A DNA stretch of 64,000 bases from Ferdinandcohnia sp047238305 (GTDB taxonomy: Bacteria > Bacillota > Bacilli > Bacillales > Bacillaceae_L). Shown here one piece after another: positions 1 to 8,169 of this stretch. A program made the translations under genes and the position numbers. The notes under the pieces are model-generated. The model saw only the letters and a list, made by a program, of their open reading frames with translations. It did not search any database and was not told the DNA's origin. Position 1 is the first letter of the stretch; each line of letters opens with the position of its first letter. The stretch lies in the NCBI RefSeq assembly GCF_047238305.1, contig NZ_JBDFMO010000001.1:4650001-4714000 (forward strand), written 5' to 3'.

Positions 1-1483
1 AGTTATGCATCTGCGTATAAAGAAAATCGATCTCCGTACTAAGCTTCGCTAATTCCTGTGTCTGTTTCTTATCCTGTCGAGAGAGTTCTTTTTCCTTTTT
101 CTTCAGGAATTTTTGATACCCAACATACTGTTTAACTGCTTCTTGGAGTGATTGGTAGGAGGATTCCCATTGCTTTAAAGCTTCCTGTTTGATTTCTTCC
201 ATTCGTTGATTCACTTGCTCCAAGCCACTGTTTTGTTCCAATTTCATAATTTGCTGTGACAGTGCACGAATGCTTTGTTCGTTTTCACTCCACTCTTTTA
301 ATAAGAGCTGAAAAGTCAGTTGTTCCTTACGCTCCTGTTTCTCATTCACGATTTCCTGAAGGGAAGTGTGCTTCTCTTTTTCCGCAGCTAATTTCGTTTC
401 CCACTCTATGACCTCTCGGTGAGCTTTGGCATACTCTACATTTTCCTTTTGAAAGCGTAACTCTTCTTGCCTTATCTTTAGGTTCTCCAACTCTTCCACT
501 AATGTAAGCTGTTTTTCCTCTTCCATTTGCTTTACGTGCTCCAACGCACCAAGTAGCTGTCTTCCAATCTTGATACTTGCATTCGCAATTTCTTTATGTT
601 CGACCCCTATTGCAATATGCTCTTCAAATGGCACGATGTCTTCTAAAAACTCTTTATGGGCTTGCTCTCTTTTTAAAAGAACAGGAAGGTCCTTCGCAAT
701 ACTCGCCTGGCTCTTAAAAATTTCCACTAGATCGTTTTTTTGATGTTCGGTACGATGCAAAACTTGACTAACAGTCGGAATAATTCGTTTTTGAAACAGG
801 GAATGATCATCCTCAGCTCCCTCAAAGTATTTTCCAACCCCGCCTTCATCCTTATTGATATCCTTCATAATATCCCAATCCTTACGGTTAATTCCGTATG
901 TATCAAGGATGCGATAATGCTTCTTCGTGTCCCGGTAGACGTCATATCCATTCCACATTAAATAATCCTTCAGGCTCTCCGTTTCGGCTAGCTCGTCATT
1001 TTCATAAAGTGGAATATGATCAAGGGCGGCTTCCTCTTTCCGGTCAAATTCCCTTGTATAAAAAGTAATATCAGGCAATATTTTCGCTTCTTGTTCCAGT
1101 GTTTTATTTTCATTTCCACTTTCATCGTTCATTGAGATTCGCTGTTCGGCTGAGAACATTCCACCTGTAATCAAATGACGATGATCGGCACCGTCCAATT
1201 CCCATTGAATGGCGACATGAAAGGTATAAGGAATAAATTGCTCTTTATTAGTAAAGAAGAATTGTTGATAATAACGATTGTTTTGTTTTCCCCACGACGT
1301 TCCGGGCTTAAGTATTTGGAAAATCGTTTGCAGGAACACACCTTTTCCGCCGCCATTCATCATCGCAATCAAACCATTTGTTGAGGTCTCATCATTATGA
1401 AAATTGAAGGTAGTATCTTTATATTGTTTTTGCATGCCATCATATTTCAGGCCCGCAATTCTAATCGAAAAGATTTTCGGCAT
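1..1483 (-). CDS. jetC: Wadjet JetC, SMC-like ATPase subunit (partial, C-terminus outside window)
   Basis: This is the N-terminal 494 codons of a large SMC/MukB-like ATPase, the DNA loop-extruding motor of Wadjet plasmid defence. The start is the ATG at 1483, which has GAGGAGG about six bases upstream; an in-frame ATG at 1489 sits on the ribosome site itself. The P-loop region reads MMNGGGKGVFLQ (residues 41-52), so the usual Ser/Thr after the Lys is Gly48. From about residue 250 to the edge the protein is rich in Lys, Glu and Gln with heptad-like spacing, as expected for an SMC coiled coil. It overlaps the end of jetB by 23 bp. The head-closing ABC signature lies outside the window. Confidence 0.85.
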   Translation of the reverse strand, partial: MPKIFSIRIAGLKYDGMQKQYKDTTFNFHNDETSTNGLIAMMNGGGKGVFLQTIFQILKPGTSWGKQNNRYYQQFFFTNKEQFIPYTFHVAIQWELDGADHRHLITGGMFSAEQRISMNDESGNENKTLEQEAKILPDITFYTREFDRKEEAALDHIPLYENDELAETESLKDYLMWNGYDVYRDTKKHYRILDTYGINRKDWDIMKDINKDEGGVGKYFEGAEDDHSLFQKRIIPTVSQVLHRTEHQKNDLVEIFKSQASIAKDLPVLLKREQAHKEFLEDIVPFEEHIAIGVEHKEIANASIKIGRQLLGALEHVKQMEEEKQLTLVEELENLKIRQEELRFQKENVEYAKAHREVIEWETKLAAEKEKHTSLQEIVNEKQERKEQLTFQLLLKEWSENEQSIRALSQQIMKLEQNSGLEQVNQRMEEIKQEALKQWESSYQSLQEAVKQYVGYQKFLKKKEKELSRQDKKQTQELAKLSTEIDFLYTQMHN

Positions 1484-2207
1484 GCTCATCCTCCTCAGCT
1501 GTCATTAATTTCTTAAATACTTCATACCGATCGTAATCGTGATACAGGTATTCGATTCGCTCGAAAAGCTCACTCTTTGGAAACACCTTTGGTATATCAT
1601 CACGGTCCAAAATGACGATTAGCCCCTCTGTTTCTAATAAACGCATGCTACTTGCAATTAACCCGATTCTTGTTCGGCGATTTCCCTTTTTCAGCCCGTA
1701 ATTCTCGGTGTCGACCTCCATGTACTTCCATGTGGTCACAACTTCCTTCATATCAATTCGTTCTTCTTCTCCGAAGGTAGGCTTAGTTTTTAGAATGCTC
1801 TCCCAATTCACGATTAGATCATTCACTTGCCGCTCTAATGCATAGAAGCTAATTCCTTCACGTTTTGTACGAATTTTAGCAGCCTGGTTGCGGTCAATTG
1901 TTGCCAAAAATGCCATAATCACAATACTAATCAAATGAAAGTGTTTTTTCGTTTCAATTTGCTTGTGCTTGTCTTTCATATGGGTGAAATTTGTTGCAAA
2001 CACTGAACCGGTAGGCTGGACCACTAACTGAATGCGTTTCGGTGCTTCAATGATATAGGTACCTGATTCGTCTGCTAATAAGAGAACGGTCTGTCTTACT
2101 TCTGGCTCAAAATACGTTTGGAAGTGCTCACTGTTTTCATCAATAACCTTCTCTTTTAATAATGTAAAATAAACAGCGGACGCCTTTTTGACGATTTCTG
2201 CATCCAT
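1461..2207 (-). CDS. jetB: Wadjet JetB, MukE/kleisin-partner-like subunit
   Basis: A 248-residue protein between the jetA-like and jetC-like genes. In Wadjet this position holds the MukE-like winged-helix (KITE) subunit that bridges kleisin JetA and ATPase JetC. I see two compact alpha/beta-rich halves and a basic segment near residues 175-190 that could be the winged helix, but no catalytic motif. The ATG abuts the TAA of jetA (TAAATG), with GAGGAGGGG inside the end of jetA, so the two are translationally coupled. The identification rests mainly on gene order and size. Confidence 0.75.
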   Translation of the reverse strand: MDAEIVKKASAVYFTLLKEKVIDENSEHFQTYFEPEVRQTVLLLADESGTYIIEAPKRIQLVVQPTGSVFATNFTHMKDKHKQIETKKHFHLISIVIMAFLATIDRNQAAKIRTKREGISFYALERQVNDLIVNWESILKTKPTFGEEERIDMKEVVTTWKYMEVDTENYGLKKGNRRTRIGLIASSMRLLETEGLIVILDRDDIPKVFPKSELFERIEYLYHDYDRYEVFKKLMTAEEDEHAENLFD

Positions 2208-3713
2208 TTACTTCCCCTCCTCTACACAGATTTTAAATGGGGTAATTTTCATTTGATACCATCGGAAAGGCTCGGCACGATGATCAAACTTTGTATAGAT
2301 CATCAATCCTTCAAACACTTGAAATTGAGGATATTCCTTCATTAATTTATAAAGAAGAATTTCCCTCTCATCACTTAAGGTTTCTTCTTTTCGATAAAGC
2401 ACTTGAACCTTTAACGGTTTTTTATCAAACATCATCCATAAATCAATCGTTTCTGACTCTTCAAACCATAAATCCTGTACTTCAAGTGGCAGGTCCTTTA
2501 AATCAGTTAACGAAAACTCTCCATATGTTTGTAAATATTGAAACACGTAACTCCATGCCGAAATAACCGAATCCCAGTCCGTTACCCGCTTCGGAGTCAC
2601 ATTTTCTTCTTCCTCATCTTCAATTAATTCATCATCTGATTCAATTCGTTCGAATTCTTGTTCTCCCCAAATCCAATCAAGGGGCAAAATAAATTCATTT
2701 TTCGGTGAAAATAATGGTGACAATATCTGTTCAACCATTGTAAAAGAAGTAACTCCTTCTTTCATAATCCAATCTTCATAAAAATGTTCCCGAAATGAAA
2801 CCAAACTATTTTCCCAAAACAATGATGGGTTCTCTACCTTTAATTTCATCTCATATGAAATATTTTGGATCACAAGCTTGGCAAAACGATCATGTAACTG
2901 CCTTGTATGACCAATTTTTTCTTGAAGAAGAATCAATTCCTTTTGAATATAATCATCTTCATCATTGGTTCGTTTTGATTTTTCAATCATGCTCGTGATG
3001 GTGCGAAAGTGATTTTTTTCTTCTTCAAATTGCTTTTCAATCTCAACACGATTGTCAGCCCTTTGCCATTCCTCTTCAATCAATAAAATTTTTGGATTGT
3101 TGATCATTTCCTTTTGAAAGGAGAATTCGTTTGCCATTAAGCGGTTAACCCGTGAAATGAGGTGATCGAGGTTTCGAGTAGCTTTCCTGAAGTTACCGTT
3201 TTTGATTAACTGAATACTATAGAGCTGTTCAATCGTGATCGAAAATTCCTCAGCCATTTCCCTGCTCATAAAAATCATTTCCTGAGCGACGTCGGTCAGT
3301 TTATAAACAACCTGGCCACCCATCTCCAAATTCGTATATAATTCATCCATTGTGACATAGCGAAAGACTTGAGTCTCCCACGATTGCCTAATTTCATCAT
3401 AATATAGGGCTTCAAACGGTTGGCTAAATTCTTCTTTTCCCTGGTACAAAAGCCCACTTGTAATCCGTTCTATTTGCTTTTCGTCTGCTAATAGTTTCAT
3501 TTGTTTGATTGAATCATCAACCATATACTTAATATCTGATTTGCGTCTATTATCATCATCATTTAACTCTCGGTAAAAGATGGTGATTAACACATGCATG
3601 AGAATCGTTTGGATATGAGGCTTTAACTCTCCAACTTCCATTCCCCTCCCAAGCTCAAACAGTGGATTTAACCGTTGCATGCGCTGGGCAAACCCTTCCC
3701 ATGATTCGTTCAC
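2208..3713 (-). CDS. jetA: Wadjet JetA, MukF/kleisin-like subunit
   Basis: A 501-residue, mostly helical acidic protein with a Glu/Asp-rich linker (DDELIEDEEEE) about three quarters along, matching the kleisin-like JetA subunit. I place the start at the GTG at 3713. It overlaps the jetD stop as GTGA and has GGAGGAG six bases upstream. A longer reading from ATG 3776 would overlap jetD by 67 bp without a better ribosome site. It is followed without a gap by jetB. The order D-A-B-C is what I recall for the DUF5716/DUF6063 kind of Wadjet (type III); I could not check this. Confidence 0.75.
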   Translation of the reverse strand: MNESWEGFAQRMQRLNPLFELGRGMEVGELKPHIQTILMHVLITIFYRELNDDDNRRKSDIKYMVDDSIKQMKLLADEKQIERITSGLLYQGKEEFSQPFEALYYDEIRQSWETQVFRYVTMDELYTNLEMGGQVVYKLTDVAQEMIFMSREMAEEFSITIEQLYSIQLIKNGNFRKATRNLDHLISRVNRLMANEFSFQKEMINNPKILLIEEEWQRADNRVEIEKQFEEEKNHFRTITSMIEKSKRTNDEDDYIQKELILLQEKIGHTRQLHDRFAKLVIQNISYEMKLKVENPSLFWENSLVSFREHFYEDWIMKEGVTSFTMVEQILSPLFSPKNEFILPLDWIWGEQEFERIESDDELIEDEEEENVTPKRVTDWDSVISAWSYVFQYLQTYGEFSLTDLKDLPLEVQDLWFEESETIDLWMMFDKKPLKVQVLYRKEETLSDEREILLYKLMKEYPQFQVFEGLMIYTKFDHRAEPFRWYQMKITPFKICVEEGK

Positions 3714-4783
3714 ATCCATCTCCTCCATGTTTCGATTGTTAAGACTTCTTGCGGGATTCGCATATTTTCCTGCCACAAATCCATAAGTATTGCTTGCTCA
3801 GGCTCTGTAAACCATTGAAAAAAGGAATCACGGTAGGTGATATTTTGTGCTTGTCCACGTTTTTGCGCATTCTTTTGATCCACACATTCAAGCATTTTGC
3901 GATAAATCTTTAAGGCAGGCTGAATACTGCAATCTGGGTATTTTTCAATCAATCTGACAATAATTCCGTATCCCGCAGCATCTAGATCTCCTGCGTAGTA
4001 GAAAAGATAGTTTTTAGTCGGAAACATTCGGAAAAAATAAGAAAAACTCCGTTCAATTTTTGTCCCTTCCCCAAAAATAATCAACTCAGGCTCATAATCT
4101 AATTTCTCTGCCTCCAATAACTGTATGGAGGTATGAAAGAATGATAGATTTTCGACAATCAGGACTCTCTGGATATCGTTCATTTCTACCCCTTTTTTCA
4201 TCCAAAACACAAATGGTTCACCGTAGTGCACCATTTTCAGCTGTTCTTCTGCTACTCCTATTCTAGCTAAAAAGCCACTTCCTTCAGGAAAGCTTTCACT
4301 ATCTAGCAAGAATTTTTCATGGCCAAAGAGCTCAAGGCTTCTTTCTTCAACTGACACGATTTCCCGTTCCTGACTGGATTGAAGAAAATGGTATAGCTTC
4401 TGGATTCGTGCCCATTCCTCTTTCGTCTGCCATTCGGGATGACGTTCATAAAAGGAAAAGTCAAATGTATCACTTATCTTCATCATCTCAAGACGATCCC
4501 ATTGATCCTCCTGAACCTTTATATTTACCCAAAAAAATAGTGGCAGTGCAGGTGATCTTCCGTTGTATTGTTTATTTTGAATTGGAGTCAATTGTCCTTC
4601 AGCTTGTAGGTTTTGAATGGCAGAATAAAATAGAGCATACCCATCCATTTCAAAATAATTGTCGATTATCCTTCGCAACTGAAGGTCTAACTCATTTATA
4701 TTAATCTTCTTTTTTTGTTTAGGGTGCTGAATATCTGTAATAAACCCTCTCACCCGTGTTTCAATAACATCGATGGAACTCAC
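3710..4783 (-). CDS. jetD: Wadjet JetD, Toprim-like plasmid-cleaving nuclease
   Basis: A 357-residue protein with a C-terminal Toprim-like fold: VLIVENLSFF with Glu211, then IIFGEG, then YAGDLDAAGYG with Asp266 and Asp268. These acidic residues are the metal ligands expected of the JetD nuclease (DUF2220-type C-terminus), which cuts DNA bent by the JetABC motor. It is the first gene of the operon. The start is uncertain. GTG 4783 follows an in-frame TAG directly and sits on its own AGGTGAG, while no ATG occurs nearby in frame; ATC four bases after AGGTGAG is a speculative alternative. Confidence 0.82.
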   Translation of the reverse strand: MSSIDVIETRVRGFITDIQHPKQKKKININELDLQLRRIIDNYFEMDGYALFYSAIQNLQAEGQLTPIQNKQYNGRSPALPLFFWVNIKVQEDQWDRLEMMKISDTFDFSFYERHPEWQTKEEWARIQKLYHFLQSSQEREIVSVEERSLELFGHEKFLLDSESFPEGSGFLARIGVAEEQLKMVHYGEPFVFWMKKGVEMNDIQRVLIVENLSFFHTSIQLLEAEKLDYEPELIIFGEGTKIERSFSYFFRMFPTKNYLFYYAGDLDAAGYGIIVRLIEKYPDCSIQPALKIYRKMLECVDQKNAQKRGQAQNITYRDSFFQWFTEPEQAILMDLWQENMRIPQEVLTIETWRRWM

Positions 4784-4797
4784 CTACTTACATATTC

Positions 4798-4842
4798 GTA
4801 GATTCATAGGAATCTACTCCATTTTTAACTCTTTTTATTATA
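4798..4842 (-). promoter_or_regulatory. Wadjet operon leader: TATAAT box and perfect inverted repeat
   Basis: A TATAAT hexamer on the minus strand lies at 4842-4837. Downstream, at 4798-4817, GTAGATTC and GAATCTAC form a perfect 8-bp inverted repeat around a 4-base loop, ending about 15 bases before the jetD start. It could be an operator or an RNA hairpin hiding the ribosome site. The -35 box is weak (TTTACC about 19 bases upstream). Confidence 0.5.
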
Positions 4843-4890
4843 AACTAGTCCGGTGCTTAGCGGTAAATGAAATCTTTCTTACAATTAATT

Positions 4891-4950
4891 GAAAAAGGGT
4901 CTGACCCCCGGTACGGTAATACTTTACCGTACTAGGGGCCAGGCGCCAGA
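4891..4950 (-). terminator. Terminator hairpin, first copy
   Basis: Read on the minus strand this is a long hairpin: GCCTGGCCCC and GGGGTCAGAC arms outside an inner perfect GTACGGTAA/TTACCGTAC stem with a 4-base loop, followed by a short T run. It is nearly identical to the terminator at 6064-6124 and follows the epimerase remnant just as that one follows the intact gene. Confidence 0.8.
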
Positions 4951-4968
4951 ATTAAAATAATAAACTCG

Positions 4969-5107
4969 TTACACCCACCACATATTCCCTGGTAGTTCTT
5001 CAAGTAGGACGGATTTTAAATTATGAACAGCACGTGAAAATCCTTCTTCAATGGACATGATTGGGTCCTCATGCTCAATACTTACCACATAGTCGTATCC
5101 ATAGGTT
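4969..5107 (-). pseudogene. 3' remnant of a second sugar phosphate isomerase/epimerase gene
   Basis: The minus strand encodes the last 45 residues of a protein that matches the C-terminus of the intact epimerase at 6136, ending in the same GNMWWV and stop. Only two residues differ (Thr to Ser, Arg to His), while several other base changes are silent. So this was a functional diverged homologue, not a fresh copy. Homology stops abruptly near 5107 at the junction with the bacteriocin-like gene. With its own terminator copy it forms a direct repeat flanking 5108-6060. Confidence 0.85.
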
Positions 5108-5415
5108 CCGTTGCAGTTGTGGATAGTAAAACTAATGAACTATTGCACCTTAACGCCAACATATTTTACAATATAAGTGAAGACGGTTTCGAATCAATGC
5201 AAACGTATACACTAGAAGATGGATTCGGTAATGTAGTATCTAAAGCAGAATTGGACGGTCAAATTTCAACGATGTCGATCTTCAACCCGTGCGTCCACAC
5301 TGGCGTTTGGGTATATATTTACCACTGCGGCATGTGGGCATTGGTAAATGGGATCGCAGGTATGGCTTGCGCTGCGATCTGTTCTTACGCATTTGCATAC
5401 GGTTGTTCTCGATAA
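5071..5415 (+). CDS. Bacteriocin-like Cys-rich peptide gene, 5' end replaced (chimeric)
   Basis: A 114-codon frame. The first about 12 codons are antisense of the epimerase remnant, so the native start and leader are missing. From about residue 13 the protein is real-looking: a polar stretch with LEDGFGN, then a hydrophobic Cys-rich C-terminus containing CVHTGVWVYIYHCG and CAAICSYAFAYGC. The five Cys in about 40 hydrophobic residues and a small membrane protein directly downstream resemble a bacteriocin with an immunity protein. I do not recognise the family. The gene is probably not expressed as it stands. Confidence 0.5.
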   Translation: MLNTYHIVVSIGSVAVVDSKTNELLHLNANIFYNISEDGFESMQTYTLEDGFGNVVSKAELDGQISTMSIFNPCVHTGVWVYIYHCGMWALVNGIAGMACAAICSYAFAYGCSR

Positions 5416-5431
5416 AGTGAGGTGATTACAA

Positions 5432-5626
5432 ATAGGCAAGAGGATATTTTGGGCGCTTAACTGCGTGATAGCTGGATTGTTTCTTGGATTTGGAGCGTTC
5501 ATGGTAACACAAACAGGCGATATTAAGCTCGGAATTATTTTAGCTTTAATCGGTGTATCTCACGGTTGGCTAAGCCTTTGGGGATATAAGAGGTTTGTTG
5601 GTAAGGGTATATTTTTCGTAAATTAA
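5432..5626 (+). CDS. Small membrane protein, possible immunity protein, with AUA in start position
   Basis: A 64-codon frame begins 16 bases after the bacteriocin-like stop. It encodes two hydrophobic segments (IFWALNCVIAGLFLGFGAF and LGIILALIGVSHGW) and a basic tail. GAGGTGA lies six bases before the codon ATA (5432-5434), exactly where ATG is expected, and upstream in-frame codons run back into a stop. Either AUA is used, ATG has mutated to ATA, or translation starts at the internal GTG (Val12), which has no clear ribosome site. The immunity role is inferred from position and size only. Confidence 0.45.
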   Translation: MGKRIFWALNCVIAGLFLGFGAFMVTQTGDIKLGIILALIGVSHGWLSLWGYKRFVGKGIFFVN

Positions 5627-5789
5627 TATCGTATAAAAACAGCCTCTCCTATGTTTTTAACGGAAGGGCTTGTTTTAATTTATAATAATAATATATATGC
5701 ACCGGTTTCATTTCTTGTATTGCTTTTGCAAGTTCAAAAATTTTCTCGTGGTATGGTGTTGAAATCTCCCTATCAGTATCTATGATTGA

Positions 5790-5963
5790 TTAAAGCTTCT
5801 TCCTAGAAAGATGAAGTGCTGTCTTAATTGATTCATTACTCACTCTCAACATTGATGCTTTCTCTTTTGTGGTGTATCCGAAAACATCCTTTAAGGTAAT
5901 GAGCATAGCTTGTTTCAAAGGTAAGGAAGCAAGAAAAATTTCAATTAAACTGAAGTATTCTAT
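5790..5963 (-). pseudogene. C-terminal remnant of an ECF sigma factor
   Basis: On the minus strand a 57-codon frame ends in a typical sigma region 4: LKQAMLITLKDVFGYTTKEK, then ASMLRVSNESIKTALHLSRKKL and stop. This is the helix-turn-helix pattern of ECF sigma factors (usually KDVFGYTTKEIA...VKSALHRARKKL). There is no start codon, and an in-frame TAA lies directly upstream. Just downstream (5655-5780) the same strand reads DREISTPYHEKIFELAKAIQ, possibly the start of a lost partner gene. Nothing else clear is seen in 5627-6060. Confidence 0.7.
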
Positions 5964-6063
5964 AGATTAATTTATTTCTCCATAAAGCTCCTCATTAAAT
6001 TGAATTTTCTCTCTACCTTTTCTTTTTTCATCAATAAAATGGTTTTAGCCACTACACAAAAAT

Positions 6064-6124
6064 TGAAAAAAGGGCCTGACCCCCGGTACGGTAATACTTT
6101 ACCGTACTAGGGGCCAGGCGCCAG
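6064..6124 (-). terminator. Intrinsic terminator of the sugar operon
   Basis: On the minus strand a strong hairpin directly follows the epimerase stop. GCCTGGCCCC pairs with GGGGTCAGGC, and GTACGGTAA pairs with TTACCGTAC inside it, with a 4-base loop, and the hairpin is followed by TTTTTT. A near-identical copy lies at 4891-4950. Confidence 0.9.
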
Positions 6125-6135
6125 AATCTACTTTT

Positions 6136-7104
6136 TTACACCCACCACATATTCCCCGGCAGCTCTTCAAGTAAGACGGATTTTAAATTACGGACAGCAC
6201 GAGTAAATCCTTCTTCAATGGACATGATTGGGTCCTCATGCTCAATACTTACCACATAGTCGTATCCATAGGTTCGTAGGGCACTCATCATATCTGACCA
6301 TTCTTGTAAACTATGGCCACAGCCTACAGAACGGAATGTCCATGCTCTCGTTTGAACCTCGCCATATGGCTGCATGTCTGTTAGCCCATACATGTTGACG
6401 TTATCTTGATCAATATATGTATCCTTCGCATGGAAATGATGAATCGCATTTGCCTTACCTAAGATCTTAATCGCCGCTACAGGATCAATTCCTTGCCACC
6501 AAAAATGACTCGGGTCAAGGTTCGCACCAATGGCATCACATGTTTCCTCTCGTAGTTTTAGGAGAGTGTAAGGAGTATGAACTAAAAACCCACCATGAAG
6601 CTCTAGCCCAATCTTCACGTTATGCTCCTTAGCAAATTGCCCCCATTCCTTCCAATAGGGGATTAATTTTTCCTCCCATTGCCATTTTAAAATATCACCA
6701 TACTCATTTGGCCATGGAACAACCGGCCAGTTTGGAAATTTCGCACCTTCATGGTCTCCAGCGGTGCCCGAAAAACAGTTCACAACAGGAACACCTAGTA
6801 AGCTAGCAAGCTTAATTGTTTTCACCAAAGCCTGGTGAGACTCCTCGGCAAACTTTTGATCAGGCGAAATCGGATTTCCATGACAGCTAAACGCACTTAT
6901 TTGGAGTCCGCGCGATGTTACTTTTTCCATATATTCGTTACGTTTTTCTTCACTTTCTAATAAGGCATCAAGATCACAATGGGCATTTCCTGGATATCCA
7001 CCCGTCCCAATTTCAACTGCGTTTAATCCAGAAACTGCTACATAATCAAGCATATCTTCAAAGCTCTTTTCTGAAAATAAAACGGTAAATACACCTAGTT
7101 TCAT
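6136..7104 (-). CDS. Sugar phosphate isomerase/epimerase (AP endonuclease 2-like TIM barrel)
   Basis: A 322-residue TIM-barrel protein of the xylose isomerase-like family. Metal-site motifs are visible in order: VEIGTGGYPGNAHCD near the start, GLELHGG about midway, NLDPSHFWWQGIDP, HFHAKD, and SIEHEDP near the end; Glu, Asp, His and Glu from these normally bind the divalent metal. It is the last gene of the sugar operon, 17 bp after the preceding oxidoreductase and just before the terminator. Together with two Gfo/Idh proteins and ThuA it fits a keto-sugar route, in which such proteins isomerise or cleave an oxidised glycoside. The exact substrate is unknown. Confidence 0.85.
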   Translation of the reverse strand: MKLGVFTVLFSEKSFEDMLDYVAVSGLNAVEIGTGGYPGNAHCDLDALLESEEKRNEYMEKVTSRGLQISAFSCHGNPISPDQKFAEESHQALVKTIKLASLLGVPVVNCFSGTAGDHEGAKFPNWPVVPWPNEYGDILKWQWEEKLIPYWKEWGQFAKEHNVKIGLELHGGFLVHTPYTLLKLREETCDAIGANLDPSHFWWQGIDPVAAIKILGKANAIHHFHAKDTYIDQDNVNMYGLTDMQPYGEVQTRAWTFRSVGCGHSLQEWSDMMSALRTYGYDYVVSIEHEDPIMSIEEGFTRAVRNLKSVLLEELPGNMWWV

Positions 7105-7121
7105 TACTCGTTTCCCTCCCG

Positions 7122-8159
7122 CTACATTTTAATGCTTTCTCCTGTTTCACTACTTTTATAAATCGCATCGATGATTTTGGAAACCTGTAAAGCTTGCTCT
7201 GGTTTCACGATAAGTTCATCGATTCCTAAACAGCTTTCAACAAAGTTTCTAGCTTGTGGTAAATCTAGGGATTCTTCACCAGGTACCCAGTTCGCCACCG
7301 TATTTAATAACATTCCATGCTTCGCTTGATTCAGTTGAAGGGGGAATAGATCGATCCCACCCTTATCCCCCGAAATGCTAACTCCTTCCTCATCCTTCGG
7401 AATATTGGCTGACCATGACGTTTCGAAAAGCATCGAAGCACCGTTTTGAAATTTAATATACGCCGTCACATGATCATCCACATCAAAGGATTCCGAATCA
7501 AAACATCCCCATTGGTTGACTTGGCTCGGCATCTTACTTAGGCGGTTATAAGCTGTGCCGCTTACCTCAACAGGCTCTGGATTTCCCAGTAACCATAAGG
7601 ATAGATCTAAGAAATGACAGCCCCAATCGATCAGGGTTCCTCCACCTTGCAGTTCTTTATTAGTAAAGACACCCCACCCCGGGACCTTACGTCTTCTTAA
7701 TGCTTTTACCCTTGCAACGATGGGTTCACCAATTTCATCCTCTAAAACGAGCCTTTTTGCAGCCTGTGAATCTTTTAAAAAACGATAATGATAGGCAATC
7801 GCCAACACTTTGCCTGATTTTTCAGCAGCCTCAATCATTGCCTGACATTCTTCTGCTGACATTGCCATTGGTTTTTCACATAACACATGGACACCCGCAT
7901 CAAGTGCTGCGATTGAAATATCAGCATGAAACTTATTCGGGGTACAAACAACAACAGCGTCCACTTCAGCAAACATATCCTGATAGTTCGTATAGATCTT
8001 TGAAATCTGGTATTTTTCTGCAACAGTCTTTACGATTTCTTCATTCACATCACAAATGGCTTCAATTGTGACTTGCTCGGCTAATTGCTGGAATGCAGGT
8101 ATATGTCGTGCTTGTGCAATTCCACCAGCTCCTATTATTCCAATTCGCAGTTTGCTCAC
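7122..8159 (-). CDS. Gfo/Idh/MocA family NAD(P)-dependent oxidoreductase (first)
   Basis: A 345-residue oxidoreductase. The N-terminal Rossmann fold carries GIIGAGGIAQARH (residues 6-18), and the family motif CEKPMA follows near residue 95. The C-terminal alpha/beta domain contains GGTLIDWGCHFLDL, with the His usually found at the active site. It likely oxidises or reduces a sugar hydroxyl at C1 or C3. It lies 10 bp downstream of a second family member and 17 bp upstream of the epimerase gene, all in one operon. Confidence 0.88.
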   Translation of the reverse strand: MSKLRIGIIGAGGIAQARHIPAFQQLAEQVTIEAICDVNEEIVKTVAEKYQISKIYTNYQDMFAEVDAVVVCTPNKFHADISIAALDAGVHVLCEKPMAMSAEECQAMIEAAEKSGKVLAIAYHYRFLKDSQAAKRLVLEDEIGEPIVARVKALRRRKVPGWGVFTNKELQGGGTLIDWGCHFLDLSLWLLGNPEPVEVSGTAYNRLSKMPSQVNQWGCFDSESFDVDDHVTAYIKFQNGASMLFETSWSANIPKDEEGVSISGDKGGIDLFPLQLNQAKHGMLLNTVANWVPGEESLDLPQARNFVESCLGIDELIVKPEQALQVSKIIDAIYKSSETGESIKM

Positions 8160-8169
8160 GTTTTACACC

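Noticed and set aside
3714..3776. Longer jetA start at 3776
   Set aside because: It would overlap jetD by 67 bp; the GTG at 3713 has a GTGA overlap and a well-placed GGAGGAG.
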